A DNA stretch of 64,000 bases from Cinclus cinclus (GCF_963662255.1 NC_085049.1:50848837-50912836), one strand, 5' to 3'; shown: positions 1-12,825, counted from the stretch's first letter. Made by a program: numbers and translations. The notes: generated by a model from the letters alone, not told the origin.

Positions 1-390
1 ACAACTGTAATTGCTTAATAACTGCGAAGACCTAATTATGCTGACAAAACAATTAGAACCAGTTACCAATCCTAATATCTGCACCAGATGATCTTAAGCC
101 TCGATTTTACTTTGGGAATGAAGTTGAACAAAGTGAACATTTGAAAATCAAAGACCAGTCTCTTCTGATGATAGAACTTCCTAGACACAACATTTCTTTT
201 AAAGAACATCATTGTTCAAAATATAATAAATATGAAAATTAATATGAAAAGGTTATGAAAAAACATAATCATGAAAAAATAAGCTAAGCAGACAATCTGT
301 AACACTGAATTAAAACCACATGTGATAGATGGCATCTTTTTTGGATGGTATAATTTTCTCATTTTTTCCCTAATTACCTCCTTTAACTAT
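1..390. other. AT-rich unique sequence, nothing recognised
   Basis: No open frame of note, no repeat family and no RNA gene motif were recognised here. Base composition is AT-rich like most of the window. Confidence 0.6.
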
Positions 391-472
391 GTTTTTTTGT
401 TGCTGTTTTTTTGTTAGTTTGTTGGTTTGGGGTTTTTGTTTGTTTGTTTGTTTGTTTGCTTGTTTGTTTTTT
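391..472. repeat. GTTT-type simple repeat
   Basis: A T/G-only tract whose core (about 435-468) is consecutive GTTT units with one GCTT interruption. The open frame on the opposite strand here (414-701) owes its run of Asn-Lys-Gln-Thr residues to this repeat and is not a gene. Confidence 0.9.
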
Positions 473-2102
473 CTGTTAGAAGTCTGGGGATATTAGACAG
501 AAATGTGCTGCACAGAAACAGCCTGTGTTTTTCATGAAGAGACTGCACTTTCCCAACATGGGATGAGTACTTGGGTCTTGCCTGCAAAGCTATCCAATAG
601 ACTGTAGGTGAATCCCATAGAAATTCTGAAACATGTGATGTTTTGGACGTGTTCACAATAGACACTTTCTGAAATTGATCAGAGACCTTCAAATAGGGCA
701 AAAACCTCTAAAACTTCAAAGTTAGATTTTACTTTCTGTTCTTTCACATCGTATCAAGTAAATAACCTCAAATAATCAACTGTATGCTAGAAGAGCAGAC
801 AATGATATTGCTTGCATTTAATAGAAGACGTTACAATTATTATTTCTTAAACACTGAGACAGAAATAATATAATTCATGCACTTGCTGGTTGACATTCTG
901 AGTTTTTGGCTGGAAGGAAATAATAAAGGTGGTTTTGCTGTCAGATAGCATTATCAAGTTTTATTTGTAAATTTGCCTAGCTGCTTGACACTTATTGTGA
1001 CTTCTTTTTTGACCTTTTCATTTGTCTTTATTCTCTCTATGGAAAAAAGGAAAAGTACCTAAAATATGCTGTGAAGTAATTTCCCATGTGAATTCATGAG
1101 ATTCTGCCATTAAAACACCTTCTTTTTCCATACATACTTCTTTTCACCTCCTCGATGGCAGCCAAAGGCATTTGAAAACCTGTGTGAAATCCTGGAAAGA
1201 ATCCAAGTAATTTCTTCATTCAGGCTGCTGGCCAATATTCTCCTTGAGTTCAAAAAACAAAAACAAAAAAGTGAAAGTTTGCTCCATCAATTTTTTTTCT
1301 TAGGTCACAGGTATGCTCCTTAAAAAGAAATAATGCTTTTGTGATAAAGAAATTGAAGGGTCAGAATTTTTCTTGCTCTAGTAGTGACTTTTCTTATGGT
1401 ACCAGTTAAGTTACTTAATGTGAGATTCAAAAAAACCTACTGAACTCTTAAAAAAAAATGCCAGTGTATTTTCCTAGCAGGGAAACCCATAAATTTGCTT
1501 TAGCTGTCTCAGACAATTTAAGCTAGAGTTAACTTAAGTGTCAGAAGTTGCTCAATGAGCCAGTGAGCATTCCAGAAATATTGCCACCATTCTTGTACCA
1601 GTTTGCTGTGTAATCAGATAACATAGAGTTAAACTGGAATAAAAGCATTCACTTTTCCATTTCCTGATTAGACCCTTGTTAGTATCACTGTATGGTTGGT
1701 ATGACTGAGAAGGAAAAAAGCTTCAGAAAAAGCAGGTGAAATTACTGCTCTAATGCAGAACCCCACATTACATTGCTAGACACCCATAACAGGGAATATA
1801 AAACTTCTTTCTGCTTATGGTGTAGTGATTCTGAAATTATTTCTTCTTGGTTTAGTAGCCCAATAAAACAGTATATTTTACTTTGTTAGATATTAAGTAC
1901 CTTATTATTTGTTGAGAGCTTTTGCAAGTAAATGAAAGGATCATATATCACTTTATGCAACAAATCTGTCTATAGGGCTGTCTGCACTAGGCAAAAACCA
2001 ATACAGGCAGAAGGCACAAAGTAATGTTCCAGTATAAACTCTTTTGTTCAAGTCAATTCAAATAATTTTGTCAGTTAACTTATAGTAGAAAGCTTTACTC
2101 TA
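473..2102. other. Unannotated AT-rich sequence
   Basis: No gene, repeat family or RNA motif was recognised. There are short A-runs (for example around 1255-1270 and 1449-1457) but nothing repeated or conserved that I can name. Confidence 0.55.
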
Positions 2103-2206
2103 GGTCAAGTACTACTTGACCAGGCCACTCTATACAAAGTTATTTGCTGTCTGTTCTCCCACAGACAGCAAAGACACCAGAGTAAGCTCTCTAGTGAGTA
2201 CTCTGG
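2103..2206. repeat. Cluster of three adjacent inverted repeats
   Basis: Three perfect inverted repeats lie nearly end to end. The first is GGTCAAGTA / TACTTGACC (2103-2111 and 2113-2121, 1-nt spacer). The second is TTTGCTGTCTGT / ACAGACAGCAAA (2143-2154 and 2161-2172, 12-bp stem, 6-nt loop). The third is CCAGAGTA / TACTCTGG (2177-2184 and 2199-2206, 14-nt loop). They are not AT dinucleotide palindromes, so composition alone does not explain them. No transposon family, pre-miRNA or known structured RNA is recognised, and function is unknown. Confidence 0.75.
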
Positions 2207-5200
2207 CTAACAGCAGACTTGTCATCTAGTGCTTTACTCCTTATCAGGTTGTCTGTACATAGTTCCTATTATACTGAATGGTGTAATGTGGGCTCATAAA
2301 ATCTTCCAGTCTAGTTTTAACCAAAAAAAAACCAAATAGAATCTTTACATTGCCAGGTTTCTTTGCAATGTGAACCCAGAATTCAGGGACCTGAAGAACT
2401 AAGAAACTAAGAAACCCATCAGTTATCAGGATAACATCTTCATTCAGATGAAGAATGCTGCTTCTTGCTGTACCAAACTGTTACGCTGTATGAAGAATGC
2501 TATTTTTTACTCTGACAAACTTACATGAACATATGCTTTTATATACCCTTCAAAGGCAGAAGAACATATTTAAACCAGTTATGCTTGTGAGCATCTGGAG
2601 AATTTCCAGATTCTCAAATTTTTTTCAGACTTACACTAGCTTATTTAAGAAAACATTTCTGCCTTTTATTCCTTGCCTGAGGAAATCTGTAATCAAATTC
2701 ACACAAAGATGGTTGAAGAGGTAAAGAAAGAAAGACAAGAGAAGAGGAAGCTTTCTCTAGCTGATCTTCATTTAAGTTCTATGTGTTCTACGTCTGTGGA
2801 TTTTACTAGACAAAGAAGTAGAAAACTGCTCCAAAAATATGTAGCTATGACCATGCATTCATAATCATGTAATTAGTTTTAATATATTGGACTCAGGTGC
2901 TGGTTTCTTGTTTTCCTTTTCATTTCTTTTGATGATGAGACAAAATGTAAGACAAGCAAAGTTTGAAGATAGAAGTTTCTCTTGCTGATATTGGATGACA
3001 AACTAGCAACCATGTTCATTGTGTAGCAAAGGTAAGGTTTACATTTCTGTACCTGTTTGGCTACTACCTTTGAATATGATCCCAACTGTTTTTATTTTGT
3101 CTTCAGCAATAAATGAATTGGCTATCTTCCTTGCAGAGTAAGTTGACTGACAAAAATCTCAAATACAACTAAAAGGAAAAATGCAAGTGACCAGCAGGAC
3201 AGTATTCCCAAAGGTCTGTCCTTTAAAAAACAAATAAAAATTAATGTATCTAAATGAAGAAATTACAGTTGTTAAAAAATTATTTTAAGTGTCATTACCC
3301 TCACTATACAACTGCCACTAGGAAGTGAAGATGGCTTCATCCTAAATGCCCTGTTAATCTAAATACATATTAGCACAGTAGGGCAATGGAATGCCAGAAC
3401 CAGGTTTTATAATGAAAATAGACAGTGTTTCAGATTTGTTCTTATAATAAGGACCCACTCCTGAGCTCCTTTTCTTGATATCACTAATATACAACTCTGG
3501 AAAGAGATATGTGTGGTGTAATTTTTCCTACTGAAAATAGCTGAAGTTGGTGAACTGTATTGTGCCCTGAAGTGCATATGTCTCTTTGATGAGAAAGAGG
3601 CTTGGAGATTTAGATAAAAATTCAGATATCAGTAATATACACAAGCATATAAAACTAGATTTAATAACCTCCCTTTAATAATAATATTTCAGATCAAGTT
3701 TTCACCATTTCATGTGGGGAAAGGGTTCAGCTCTTCTGGCCAAAGCTGTATAAAGCATTCAGATAGGATAAAATGTGCGTATCCAAACTTAATTTCTGAC
3801 ATTTTATGCTATAAAGAACCCTCAATTAGCTGCACTGTAGCAAGGCTAAATATTTGCGTCAAGCATCTCAGTGTCTGCTGTATTTCAGGTGCAGATCATC
3901 TAGATCTGCAAATCTACTTCTCTGGTTGTGGCTGCAACTGAATAAACTCTTAGAATTTTCTTGTACATATCTGACAACTTGAAGAGGCAGAAAAGAATGA
4001 AATTATCCCAGAGGTGAAGTTGTGTCAGAGTCGCTGAAGTTTGCCACTGACAATGACACAGTAAAATTAGAGGGATGAGTTTTCCATAATAATGAGGCAG
4101 CAAAAACATCGTGATGCATGTCTCTCAGGAGGCAATAAGCAGCTGCTTGTGATACACGTTCATCATGGGCACAAGAAGTTGAACTCTTTGCAAAACCTGG
4201 AGGAAATATTGTGTTTTTACCTTTTTATTAATGATCAGGAAATAGAAAATGCTTGATGGCCTTCTGATACCTCCTGACTCTCTAAGAGACTTAGGAAGAA
4301 CAAAGCAGTACATCCCTATTAGTCTGCTCAGTGACTCGGGGTGCCTTGGTCCATTAAAAATCCTTTTATTAGACAGACTCTCTCCCATGGCTGGGTGAGC
4401 TGAACTATGAACTATGCCAACATTCCATGCACTAGAATCCCAAATCTCTTCCAATAGTTCTACAATTTTCCTTTACACTCTGGGCAAAAAGGAGCTTCCG
4501 TAAGACTAATTATATATTATGTATAATATAATTATATATTTATGTAAGCAGACACCAAATCTTAATTGGGAAACTAAATCTATAGAGCACAAACATCCTT
4601 TATTTTGAAATTTTAATGTGGAATAGGAAGAAAGAAATTATTTCACATCCAATTTACGTCAAAGATTATGTTATAGAAGCACATTGTACTTGATTATGAT
4701 ATTATTACATTGTCTGATAAAAGTAGTACATAGTAATCTGCTCTTGATAAACCAGTAGCATTTTATTTTTACCAACACGATCAATGCAAATATCACCATG
4801 TTACAAAGACTACATGTTTATGCATGAATTTGTTGTGTCACAGGCAGATTTGATACCAGAATAATAATCTGTTGACTTTAAGTTTCTGAGTAACCTACTC
4901 CAAGTTGGCTCAGGGAAAACCTGCCTGTGGAGCTAGGGCATTTTCTTGTGTTGTGAGTCCCATGACTATTACTGTTTACAATTGTTTCAGCTGTCCTTGC
5001 ATGATAATGTTTTTTAGAAAAAAAATATTTTTTACCTTCCTAGATATTTCTGCTACAGCCTGCTGAAATAATCTACCTACTTTCAACATGACCTTGGCAA
5101 ATACTTGTAGAAAGTCAGATAGACAGTGTCTAATATTAGCATTGTTGTAACAGGTGTACAGTAGCTACCACTTTTGAGCTCTTTTTTTTGGTTCTATCAC

Positions 5201-5357
5201 TGATTTTGAGTGAAGATGAACAAGCTCTACATTCTCTGCTTGAATAAGTAGGATGTAATGTACTCATTCCCCTTCCTCTTTTAATTCCAATCTGTATCCC
5301 CTTTTTAACTGATATCTTCTGTATATGAAGAAAAAAAAGTTGTGTTGTTATGTTTAT
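2207..5357. other. Unannotated AT-rich sequence
   Basis: About 3.1 kb without a supportable gene. The longest open frame is about 109 codons (4125-4454, minus) and has no recognisable domain. A single 8-bp perfect inverted repeat, TGCAGATC / GATCTGCA, lies at 3890-3910, and an AT-rich imperfect palindrome lies around 4508-4540. No CR1 or LTR motifs were seen. Confidence 0.55.
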
Positions 5358-5358
5358 G

Positions 5359-5403
5359 TTTAGGTTTAGGTTTAGGTTTAGGTTTTATTTTATTTTATTT
5401 TAT
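5359..5403. repeat. (TTTAGG)4 followed by (TTTTA)4 simple repeats
   Basis: Four exact TTTAGG units (5359-5382) run directly into TTTTA units (5383-5403). TTTAGG differs from the vertebrate telomeric hexamer TTAGGG, so this is treated as an ordinary short microsatellite rather than an interstitial telomere. Confidence 0.85.
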
Positions 5404-5467
5404 ATTATTTTGTTTATTTCCTGTGGTTTTGTCTGTATCTCTTCTTTCTTCTTTCTAGTATACAGAT

Positions 5468-6040
5468 TGTTGCTGGGATAGTTAATTCTATTCAAAATGC
5501 CTTATGTAGTGCTATGTTCATATTTGTGCTGAAAAGCTTTGATAGCATACTGATGTTTTAGTTACTGCTGAACAGTGCTGAAGCAGCAATATCTGTTTAT
5601 CTGCTCCTCATGCTTCACTGCCAGCGAGGAGACTCGGGGTCCACAAAAAAAAAGGAAGGGGTCATAGCCAGGACAACTGACCCCAAGTAACCAAAGGGAT
5701 TTCCCATACTATGTGCTGATGTGCTCAGCAATGAAGCACAGGGGTGAAGAGAAGGGAGGTGGAGATGTTCAAAGCGATGGAATTTGTCTTCCCAAGCCAC
5801 CATTGTGTATAATGGAGTCCTGCATCCCTGGAGATGGCTGAACACCTGCCCATGGGAAGTGGTGAGTGAACTTCTTTTCTCACTCTCAACAGCTTTTGCT
5901 TTACCTATTAAACTGGCCTTAGGAGTTTTCTCAGTTTTGATCCTTCACCTCATTCTTTCCCTCTCACACTGTGGGGAGGGGAGAAGAGTGACTGTGTGGC
6001 TGTGTGGGGTTCAGCTGCTGTCTGGAATTAAACCACAACA
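5468..6040 (+). mobile_element. Avian ERVL-like solo LTR, family B (copy 1)
   Basis: The motif order matches an abundant bird ERVL-type LTR: GGGATAGTTAATTCT near the start, then CTGATGTTTTAGTTACTGCTGA, TGCCAGCGAGGAG, GCCAGGACAACTGACCCCAA, CCAAAGGGATTTCCCATAC, TATTAAACTGG, a GGGGAGGGGAGAAGAGTGA block, and an end at TTAAACCACAACA. It starts TG and ends CA as LTRs do, and is about 570 bp. No retroviral internal region follows, so it is a solo LTR. Flanking 5-bp duplications could not be identified, so the 5' boundary is uncertain by some tens of bases. The overlapping open frames (5615-5845 minus, 5784-6080 plus) are by-products. The family is known from memory of bird repeats; the exact subfamily is not claimed. 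Confidence 0.85.
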
Positions 6041-9000
6041 TCTAAGCACAAGCTCAGGTCTTATTTATCTTCTTCCATAGAAAAATAGTAAAAAATGATG
6101 ATGATTAATTCACAGTAATTCTACAGCTACAGTAAAGAATATTCAATTATTGTGGTATCAGTGTCAACAGGCCTGTGGAACTATATACATTTTTCTATAT
6201 ATTGTAAATTAATCAAAATTATAATATTTTCTGAAATCCATAGTAATTTAAAAATATCACTGAATTTTATGCAAAATTACCAGATATGTTCTTAAAATTT
6301 CTTCTGTTCTGTCACTCTGTGCTATGAGTTTTGTCTTTACTATTACAACAGTGCCAAACTTTCTCACCAAATTTTCATTCGAGACATCAGGTTAGCAGAC
6401 TACAAAATCTTTCTCTGGTTTTCAACTGATCTCACTTATTTACTAATTTCCTTAAAATTCTATTTAACAGCTTGCTTTGAATTTTCAAAGCAAAAAAAGA
6501 AATAGAGTTATAAGAAGATGTCTGGATGCTTTAACTAATTTTTTTCTTTTCCATAAGAAGGGAGTGAGATTGTCACAGAATTTCAGCCTCATAGTTAGAT
6601 TCAGCATTCTAATTTTGCTTTTAAAACATTCATGAATTCCTTGTTTTTAAATATCTCTATAGCTTAACAGGGATTCATGCTGCTCCACATGGCTATGGTC
6701 AGTTATGAATGGTTGAAGAAACTTGAGATCTTAATCTACCTGCCCATTTAGTCTTGATTCCCACTTCTTTGCAGAGCTGCTGTAAATTCACACTAATCTA
6801 AAAGCTAAAAATCTAAAAGCACTGTATTCAGTACCCCAGCAGGTTCCCAGCTCCTTGAAGCTAAAAGCCAAGCCCAGACAATTGGTGTCCCAAATGAGCC
6901 CAAGGAGTGTTTCTGTCTAGTTTGTAACTGAGCACTTAACTTAAGGCTGAATGTTCAGGCTGAATTTCCTGTGTTAGAACCACAGAGGACATGACGAAAA
7001 GGTGGCTGCAGTGGAGAATGCAGTTTTTTGTTTTACACATAGTCCATTTAATGAGTGAATCAGGTAGCACTGTTACAACAGACAGCATTTCCTAAAACAG
7101 GAGGCAAATTTCAGTGGTGTTCATCAGACTGCCCTCAAAAGTGGCGCTGTGGTACTTTGCAATAGCATGCCCTCATCACATGAACATTTCTAAACAACCT
7201 GCACTCTGTCCTGACATAATACCTGAAAACCTTCAATATAAAATCAGCATGTTCCAGTTTAATCTAATAATTACCTAGAATCTGCTGGTTTTAGTCTCAT
7301 GACTCTGGGTTTTGCTTAATGATGGAAATTCAAACAGAGCTTTCCCAAAACTCTGAGTCCTTAATTTGATTCCCAAATTCATTTAAAATCTATTAAATAT
7401 ATATTCTGAAGTTCAGAGATTGTGTTGTTCCTGCAAGATGGTGAAAACTATGTCCCTGGTTCAGTAAAACACCTAAGCTTAAATACCACAACACAAAACA
7501 TTAAGCATGAATAATAAATTCATACTATATATATGTACACATACACACATAAGGACATACATAGACGATTTAAAAAAGTCAGTACTGAAATTTGATTTTT
7601 ATTTACTGGTAAGACACTCTTAGGATAATTGTACTAAGTGCAAAAAATTACTGTTCTGCATACACTAGTGTAGGTGTACTTACAACAAAATCCAGAAATG
7701 GCTGGAAGAGTTTGCCAGCAGTAATTCACTTTTCATGCAATAACTCCAGCTGAATTTAAATAAAATGAATATTATACTTCAGAGTCTGAATTCAATAAAT
7801 TTTCCATTTCTGGGTATATGAAATGAAGTGAAATGACGTTTCTATCAAATCAAGACAATGTGTTGTATAAAGCTATCCTGAGAAACAAGTGAAACCAACT
7901 GTAAGAGTTTGTACATTATGCTGGCATCATACTAGGCTGCAGTTTACATTTGGCAATGAAACACCGAGGTTTCACAAGTATATCAAACAATACATTGCAA
8001 TATTTTTCTAAATTGTTTTAGCTATGCATGTTTTCTGCCTCCTGCAGTCCCAGCTCACAGACCAGAGGCAACATTATTCAGTTTTTATAACATCCCTTAT
8101 GCCCTTCATCGCTGTCTTTTGCTTGCATGCTTTACTTGGTAAATAAGATTTATTTTAGAAAAAAACAAGAGAAAGACATTCTCGCATTCCAAAGAGTTTG
8201 ACACCTAATTTTATTCAACTTATTTTTTGTTTCTAAGAGTCTTCTCTTTAGCTTACAAAATCTTTCCCTTGATGATTTATCATAATTAGTTAATTATCCA
8301 TATTGAATTATATTTTTAGAAATCTACACACTCTCTTCAAACAAATGTGAAGGCATCTGACGTTTGACAGTAGTTTGATCTTTCTCACTGGGATATTCCT
8401 ATATTAAACATTTCTAGAGATAGCAGATGGAGATTTTATGTGAGATTTACATGATTTTTAGTTAACTGAATTTGTTGTCGAAAATTTGATGTAAAATTAT
8501 CCAACGAATTTAACCTACAATTTTCTGAATTATTCATCACCCAGTCATAATTTTTGTAAACATTACATATTTTTATGTACAAATTATTACCACTAATTAC
8601 TACTAAATACTAAATACTAATATGAAATATTAATTACTACTACAAATTATTGTTACAAATAAATATTAGCTTCCTTGTTATTTAACTATTTTTGCAAATC
8701 TCATTTATCTTAGTGAAATGTCTTTCTCTGGAAACAGGGACAGAGTTAGTCCCTGGGAATGGCACCTGGTGTTGGCACAGTGTCACTTGTTGGAGGTTCC
8801 TCTGGTCCCGAGGCATGACACAGGAAGTTCAGGTATTTTAAGACCATAGGATGCACTGTTAGGGGTTTAAGCAGAAAAAAAGGCACCCCAGCATGAATCC
8901 ATTTCAACACAGCAAAGCTCACAGCTCACGTGCAGTGCCTCCTTTAGAAATGCCTTGCTTTTCTGCAGGGTGTAAACAGAGAATTAGGCTTACATACAGG

Positions 9001-11139
9001 TCAGGAAGCATGAACAAGTAATTTCACTCCCTACATAAAAGAAAGCTGAGAAGGATAAACTTTTGCATTTCAAAAATAGGGTGAATATCAATCCATTCAG
9101 ATTCTATGTCTAAAACTATTGCTTTGGTGTTCTATTTTTAGAAAGCCTCAAAAGAAAATATTTCTATTTTCCTTAGTACTTAAAATACAGTTAGAAATCA
9201 AATTGAATTTTTGTTCAAAATAAGAATTTAGGGAGACAGTATAATGAAATGAAATTACACCAGGAACCTTTCTAACATAATACAGTTCTTCTACATGAGA
9301 TAGCCCCCTAAGACTTAGTAAACAATCCGTAGAAATTCCTAACTTGGCAGATGTTTCAGTGTATCTAAAAATGGAATTGAAATTTTGCTTAAATACAAGG
9401 ACTTCAATACTGCTTCACATCATGAGAAAAAGTAGTAAATCGAGTGCTTTATAAAATAGTTTTTAAATTTTATTTTTTATTTATTTTTAAGAGCCCTTTA
9501 AGATATTTGATTAGTATTGTTTGTTTGTTGTCAGAGTGGGACTTTCTTTCAAATGTCACTTGAGAGAGTTTTCCACTATAAAAAAACATCACTAATGTCA
9601 GATAAAAAAGCTGATAATCTGATAACTTAGTTTAATACATGGTCCTGCTTCCATTTTATCTTAGTGGAATTTTTTCTCTATCCCTAAAGTCCACAGTAAC
9701 AAGATCTTGAATATTAGACAGGCTTTAGTTTTAAGGTGATTTCTGTGATACGATAAGATGCATCAATACTGATCTTAATTATCACAGAGGCTACAAATGT
9801 CTTTAATTTGATCCCCTACCATTGTACATCAGACTCATTTAATAGGAGATTATCTGAAATCCATGAGGTTATATTTTCAATTTTGAAAATCTTGTGAATC
9901 AGAGGTAAAAGCAACTGCTCAACACTTTGTCTACTTTCTTCACCATCCCTAAGGAAGAACTTTATGAAAATGCCTGTCAGAATTTAGAGTTCCTGCTATC
10001 AATTTACTGCTTTAACAGTATACTTAGGTTTTTTGAGTGTGACTGTGAATGAGATTAATCCTTGTACTTCTAAGGATTGGATCTTTGTAAATAGTTTTTT
10101 TCATTCTGAAATGTGAAAAGAAAAAGAAAGACTTTATATTACAAATTTTTAGACTACAAAAGGGTGGGAGAACTTTTGAGGGAAAGTTCCTTTTTGTTTA
10201 CAATGTTTTTCATCCTGGCATAAGAACTAAGTTTTTCCAGTTTTTGGGGTGTTATTTATGTTTTTTGCGTTTTTTTTTCCCCAACCTAAGAATGGAAAAT
10301 CATCTGGAGAAAGTTATTTCATTCTTTTAAGTGGGGATATATTAGAGCACAATCATCCTGTAAAACTGTGTATGCTGATATGTGTCAATGAGATTAGGTA
10401 AATTTGAGCTTAGTCACCTCTGATTTGGAAAAATTTCCAGGGCCGAAGAGGACTTATAAACACTTTTCAAGCAAACATGGAAGAACAAATATTTTTTTGT
10501 TTGAGGTAAGGTGAAGGAGGTCATGGTACAGATGGACTGGTTGTAGAGTAGCAAGGAGAGTACTGGACTGATTTTTTTTTGACCCCACTCTTTTATGCAG
10601 GGTAACACTGGAATTCTCTTGTATTGACCTTTTTTCTTTGAAGCCTTTTGTCTGCTTAGAGTAGCAAGAATGAAAATAGCCTAACATAAAAATATAGCAT
10701 ATAGTTTACATTGTCTCCATTAACAAAAGAGGGAACTTGATCTCTCTACCCATAAATTAAAAGGGGAACCAAACTTAACTTCACATATTACGTGCTCAGT
10801 TTATGACCTCTAAGTGTGGTGAATTCTGCCCTGAAAGGGTATTTTGCTGAGGTCAGAGCTGTACACTCTGATAACAGAATTTCCAAGTGGACAGAAGTGG
10901 ATTTAGTTTCCATAAAAACAAGATTTTTCTGTTAAAGTTATAATTTAGATACACCTGGTTCAATTCTCTGTGATTCAACTTAGGGGCAGCCAAGATACAC
11001 AGGCTCTGCAATGAACATTCACATGCATTTCTGATATGTGGGCCTCTGATCCTTTCTGATCTTTGGAATTCCACTGTAGCTATTAAACTAATTGTTTTTT
11101 TCTTCCTCATAAGAGTGAAGAAGATAGGGACAACATTTG
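6041..11139. other. Unannotated AT-rich sequence
   Basis: About 5.1 kb without a gene I can support. Open frames are at most about 77 codons apart from one ending in the neighbouring CR1. A TACTAAA/AATACTA-rich low-complexity patch occurs around 8584-8650, and a somewhat less AT-rich patch lies at about 8720-8830. No CR1, LTR or DNA transposon motifs were seen. Confidence 0.55.
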
Positions 11140-11425
11140 TATGGAGCAAAAGACTTTGGTAGAAAGAATGAGAGGACACAATCCTAAGCTGTGCCAAGGG
11201 AAATATAGGTTGGATATAATGAAATGTTTTTTTATGGAAAGAGTGAAAAAGTACTGGAGTGGTCTGCCTGGGAGGTGGTGGAGTCACCATCCCAGAATGA
11301 GTTTAAAAAAAAAGACTGATGTGGCACTCAATGCAATGGTTTAGTTGAGGTATTAGGGCATGTGTTGGACTCAATGATCCTGGTCTCTTCCAGTCTAATG
11401 ATTCTGTGATTCTGTGTTTCTGTGA
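11140..11425 (+). mobile_element. CR1 LINE, 5'-truncated 3' end
   Basis: This is the C-terminal end of CR1 ORF2 (the reverse transcriptase polyprotein), the 3' UTR and the terminal repeat. Translation of the plus strand gives a decayed version of the CR1 C-terminus, including RMRGHNPKL..YRLDI..CFF and YWSGLPGRW. The nucleotide motif GGGAGGTGGTGGAGTCACCATCCC follows, then TTGGACTCAATGATCCTGG. The element ends in three ATTCTGTG-like units at 11400-11425. CR1 copies move by target-primed reverse transcription and are usually 5'-truncated, as here. The roughly 145-codon antisense frame at 10853-11290 overlaps this element and is not a gene. Confidence 0.92.
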
Positions 11426-12724
11426 TAACACAATTAAAAAGGAGTAGTCAGGTACAGTGAAAGTGAAATGGGGATCAAACATGGAAGGGAAAAATTACAG
11501 CAGAAAATAAGAGGAAGATGATTGCTCTGCAAAATCTGCTGAATAAATAAAAATGGTAATACAGAATACATAACAAACCTACAGAATTGAGACTAAACTA
11601 TTCACACAAATTAAAGTTCAGTATGATGCAGATATTCACATCCTCCCGTGGGGTTCTCAACACTCCTACCTAAGCCTGGAAAAGGAAATTCAGCTGAAAT
11701 AATTGTTATACAACAGGTTTTGGAATAAATAGATCATATTGAATGACTGTCTTTCCCTGAGAAGGATGCCCTTGGGTAAGCATATAGTACTATAACCTCG
11801 AAAATGCATACTTCATCTTTTCATGATTTCACTGACTGTCCAAAAGATATTGTGCAGTCCACTTGCACCTGCCAGCACGGCCCTGGGTGTGGCAAGGTGG
11901 ACTGTCAGATGCCCTGCTCTGCACAGCTTTATAGAGCAAGGAAACAAGGTTTAACTTCCTCAAAATGTTGTGGTGATCTTTTCCCTGCAGACTGACTTTT
12001 GCCTCTTTTACCTTGTTTCTCCTAAATATCCTACGCTCCTCAGAGACTGGGGATGCTGAGATGGTTCTTGTTAGCTGACTTCCCTGTCTCAAAACTTCCA
12101 AAGTTCTACCCTGGAACAGTTTCACAAGCTGAGTTCATTGCCACAAAGAATTACATATATTGGAAAACATTTTTAATTAAAATCTAGTTTAAACTTTCCA
12201 TTTAATTTAAGCAGCAGCTGGCATTACTTTTTTACATTGACAGTCTGAGAGAATGACGTCAGGAAAAGAAAAATGGTTGCTATTCCTTCTTCTTAATTTG
12301 CCAATTGAACTATTGACAGTATTAACATTTTAAATCTCTTTCTCCAGCTTTTAAGAAAAAGGTAAACAAGAAGTAAACTGTGAATAGGATTGGCTTTCAC
12401 CATTGACATGGGCATTAATGCCAATATCACAAGACAAGCTTCTAATTAAAATGCTGGTAGCTAAAACATAGGTTCTCTGTGCTGAGATGTATTTATTTGG
12501 AAGAAGATTTCATAGCAGTCTTTATGACTGCTGCTTGAGAGAGTCGACTGTAATTTCCACTGGCATCTCTCTCAATTTCTACTTAACAAATAAAATCTAG
12601 GAATACTGTTGAGCACAGCATGACTTCGTCTAGATACAGTCCTTGATCTGGTTGCCTTAGTACAATTTAAAAACAACCTTGGCAGAAAAAAAAAAAATAT
12701 ATTCAAACTCTGTTTGAATTCCTC
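11426..12724. other. Unannotated sequence containing a hairpin
   Basis: There is no gene. The segment around 11800-12130 is less AT-rich than its surroundings, carries overlapping open frames on both strands (63 and 98 codons) and includes the hairpin annotated separately. I recognise no protein or repeat family in it. Confidence 0.5.
11855..11904. other. Imperfect hairpin of about 19 bp (pre-miRNA-like shape)
   Basis: The outer stem CAGTCCAC / GTGGACTG (11855-11862 and 11897-11904) is perfect. After a 1-nt bulge, TTGC pairs with GCAA. Further inward pairs (AC/GT, C/G, CCAG/CTGG) with small bulges bring the total to about 19 bp around a short CACGGC-type loop. The shape and GC content stand out from the AT-rich surroundings. 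It is short for a vertebrate pre-miRNA, and no known miRNA seed is recognised. It could also be a scrap of an unidentified repeat. Confidence 0.55.
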
Positions 12725-12749
12725 TTATATATATATATGAATATACATA

Positions 12750-12823
<74 letters not shown>
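12725..12823. repeat. Long (AT)n microsatellite
   Basis: About 100 bp of TA/AT dinucleotides with a few AAAT and GAAT interruptions in the first half and an uninterrupted (AT)n run in the second half. Such tracts are prone to length variation and assembly error. Confidence 0.97.

Positions 12824-12825
<2 letters not shown>

Noticed and set aside
414..701. Frame with Thr-Asn-Lys-Gln repeats
   Set aside because: A product of the GTTT microsatellite read on the opposite strand.
1303..1320. Acceptor TTTTTTTTCTTAG followed 7 nt later by GTATGC
   Set aside because: The enclosed exon would be 7 nt, and the donor is weak. No supporting frame.
3130..3146. TTCCTTGCAGAGTAAGT, resembling a recursive splice site
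   Set aside because: A true ratchet site needs AG directly followed by GT. Here an extra A intervenes, so it is just an acceptor-like and a donor-like motif overlapping.
10853..11290. Longest open frame in the window (about 145 codons, minus strand)
   Set aside because: Its N-terminal half is antisense to a clear CR1 3' end, and the rest has no domain or homology I recognise. A frame this length is expected by chance in 64 kb.
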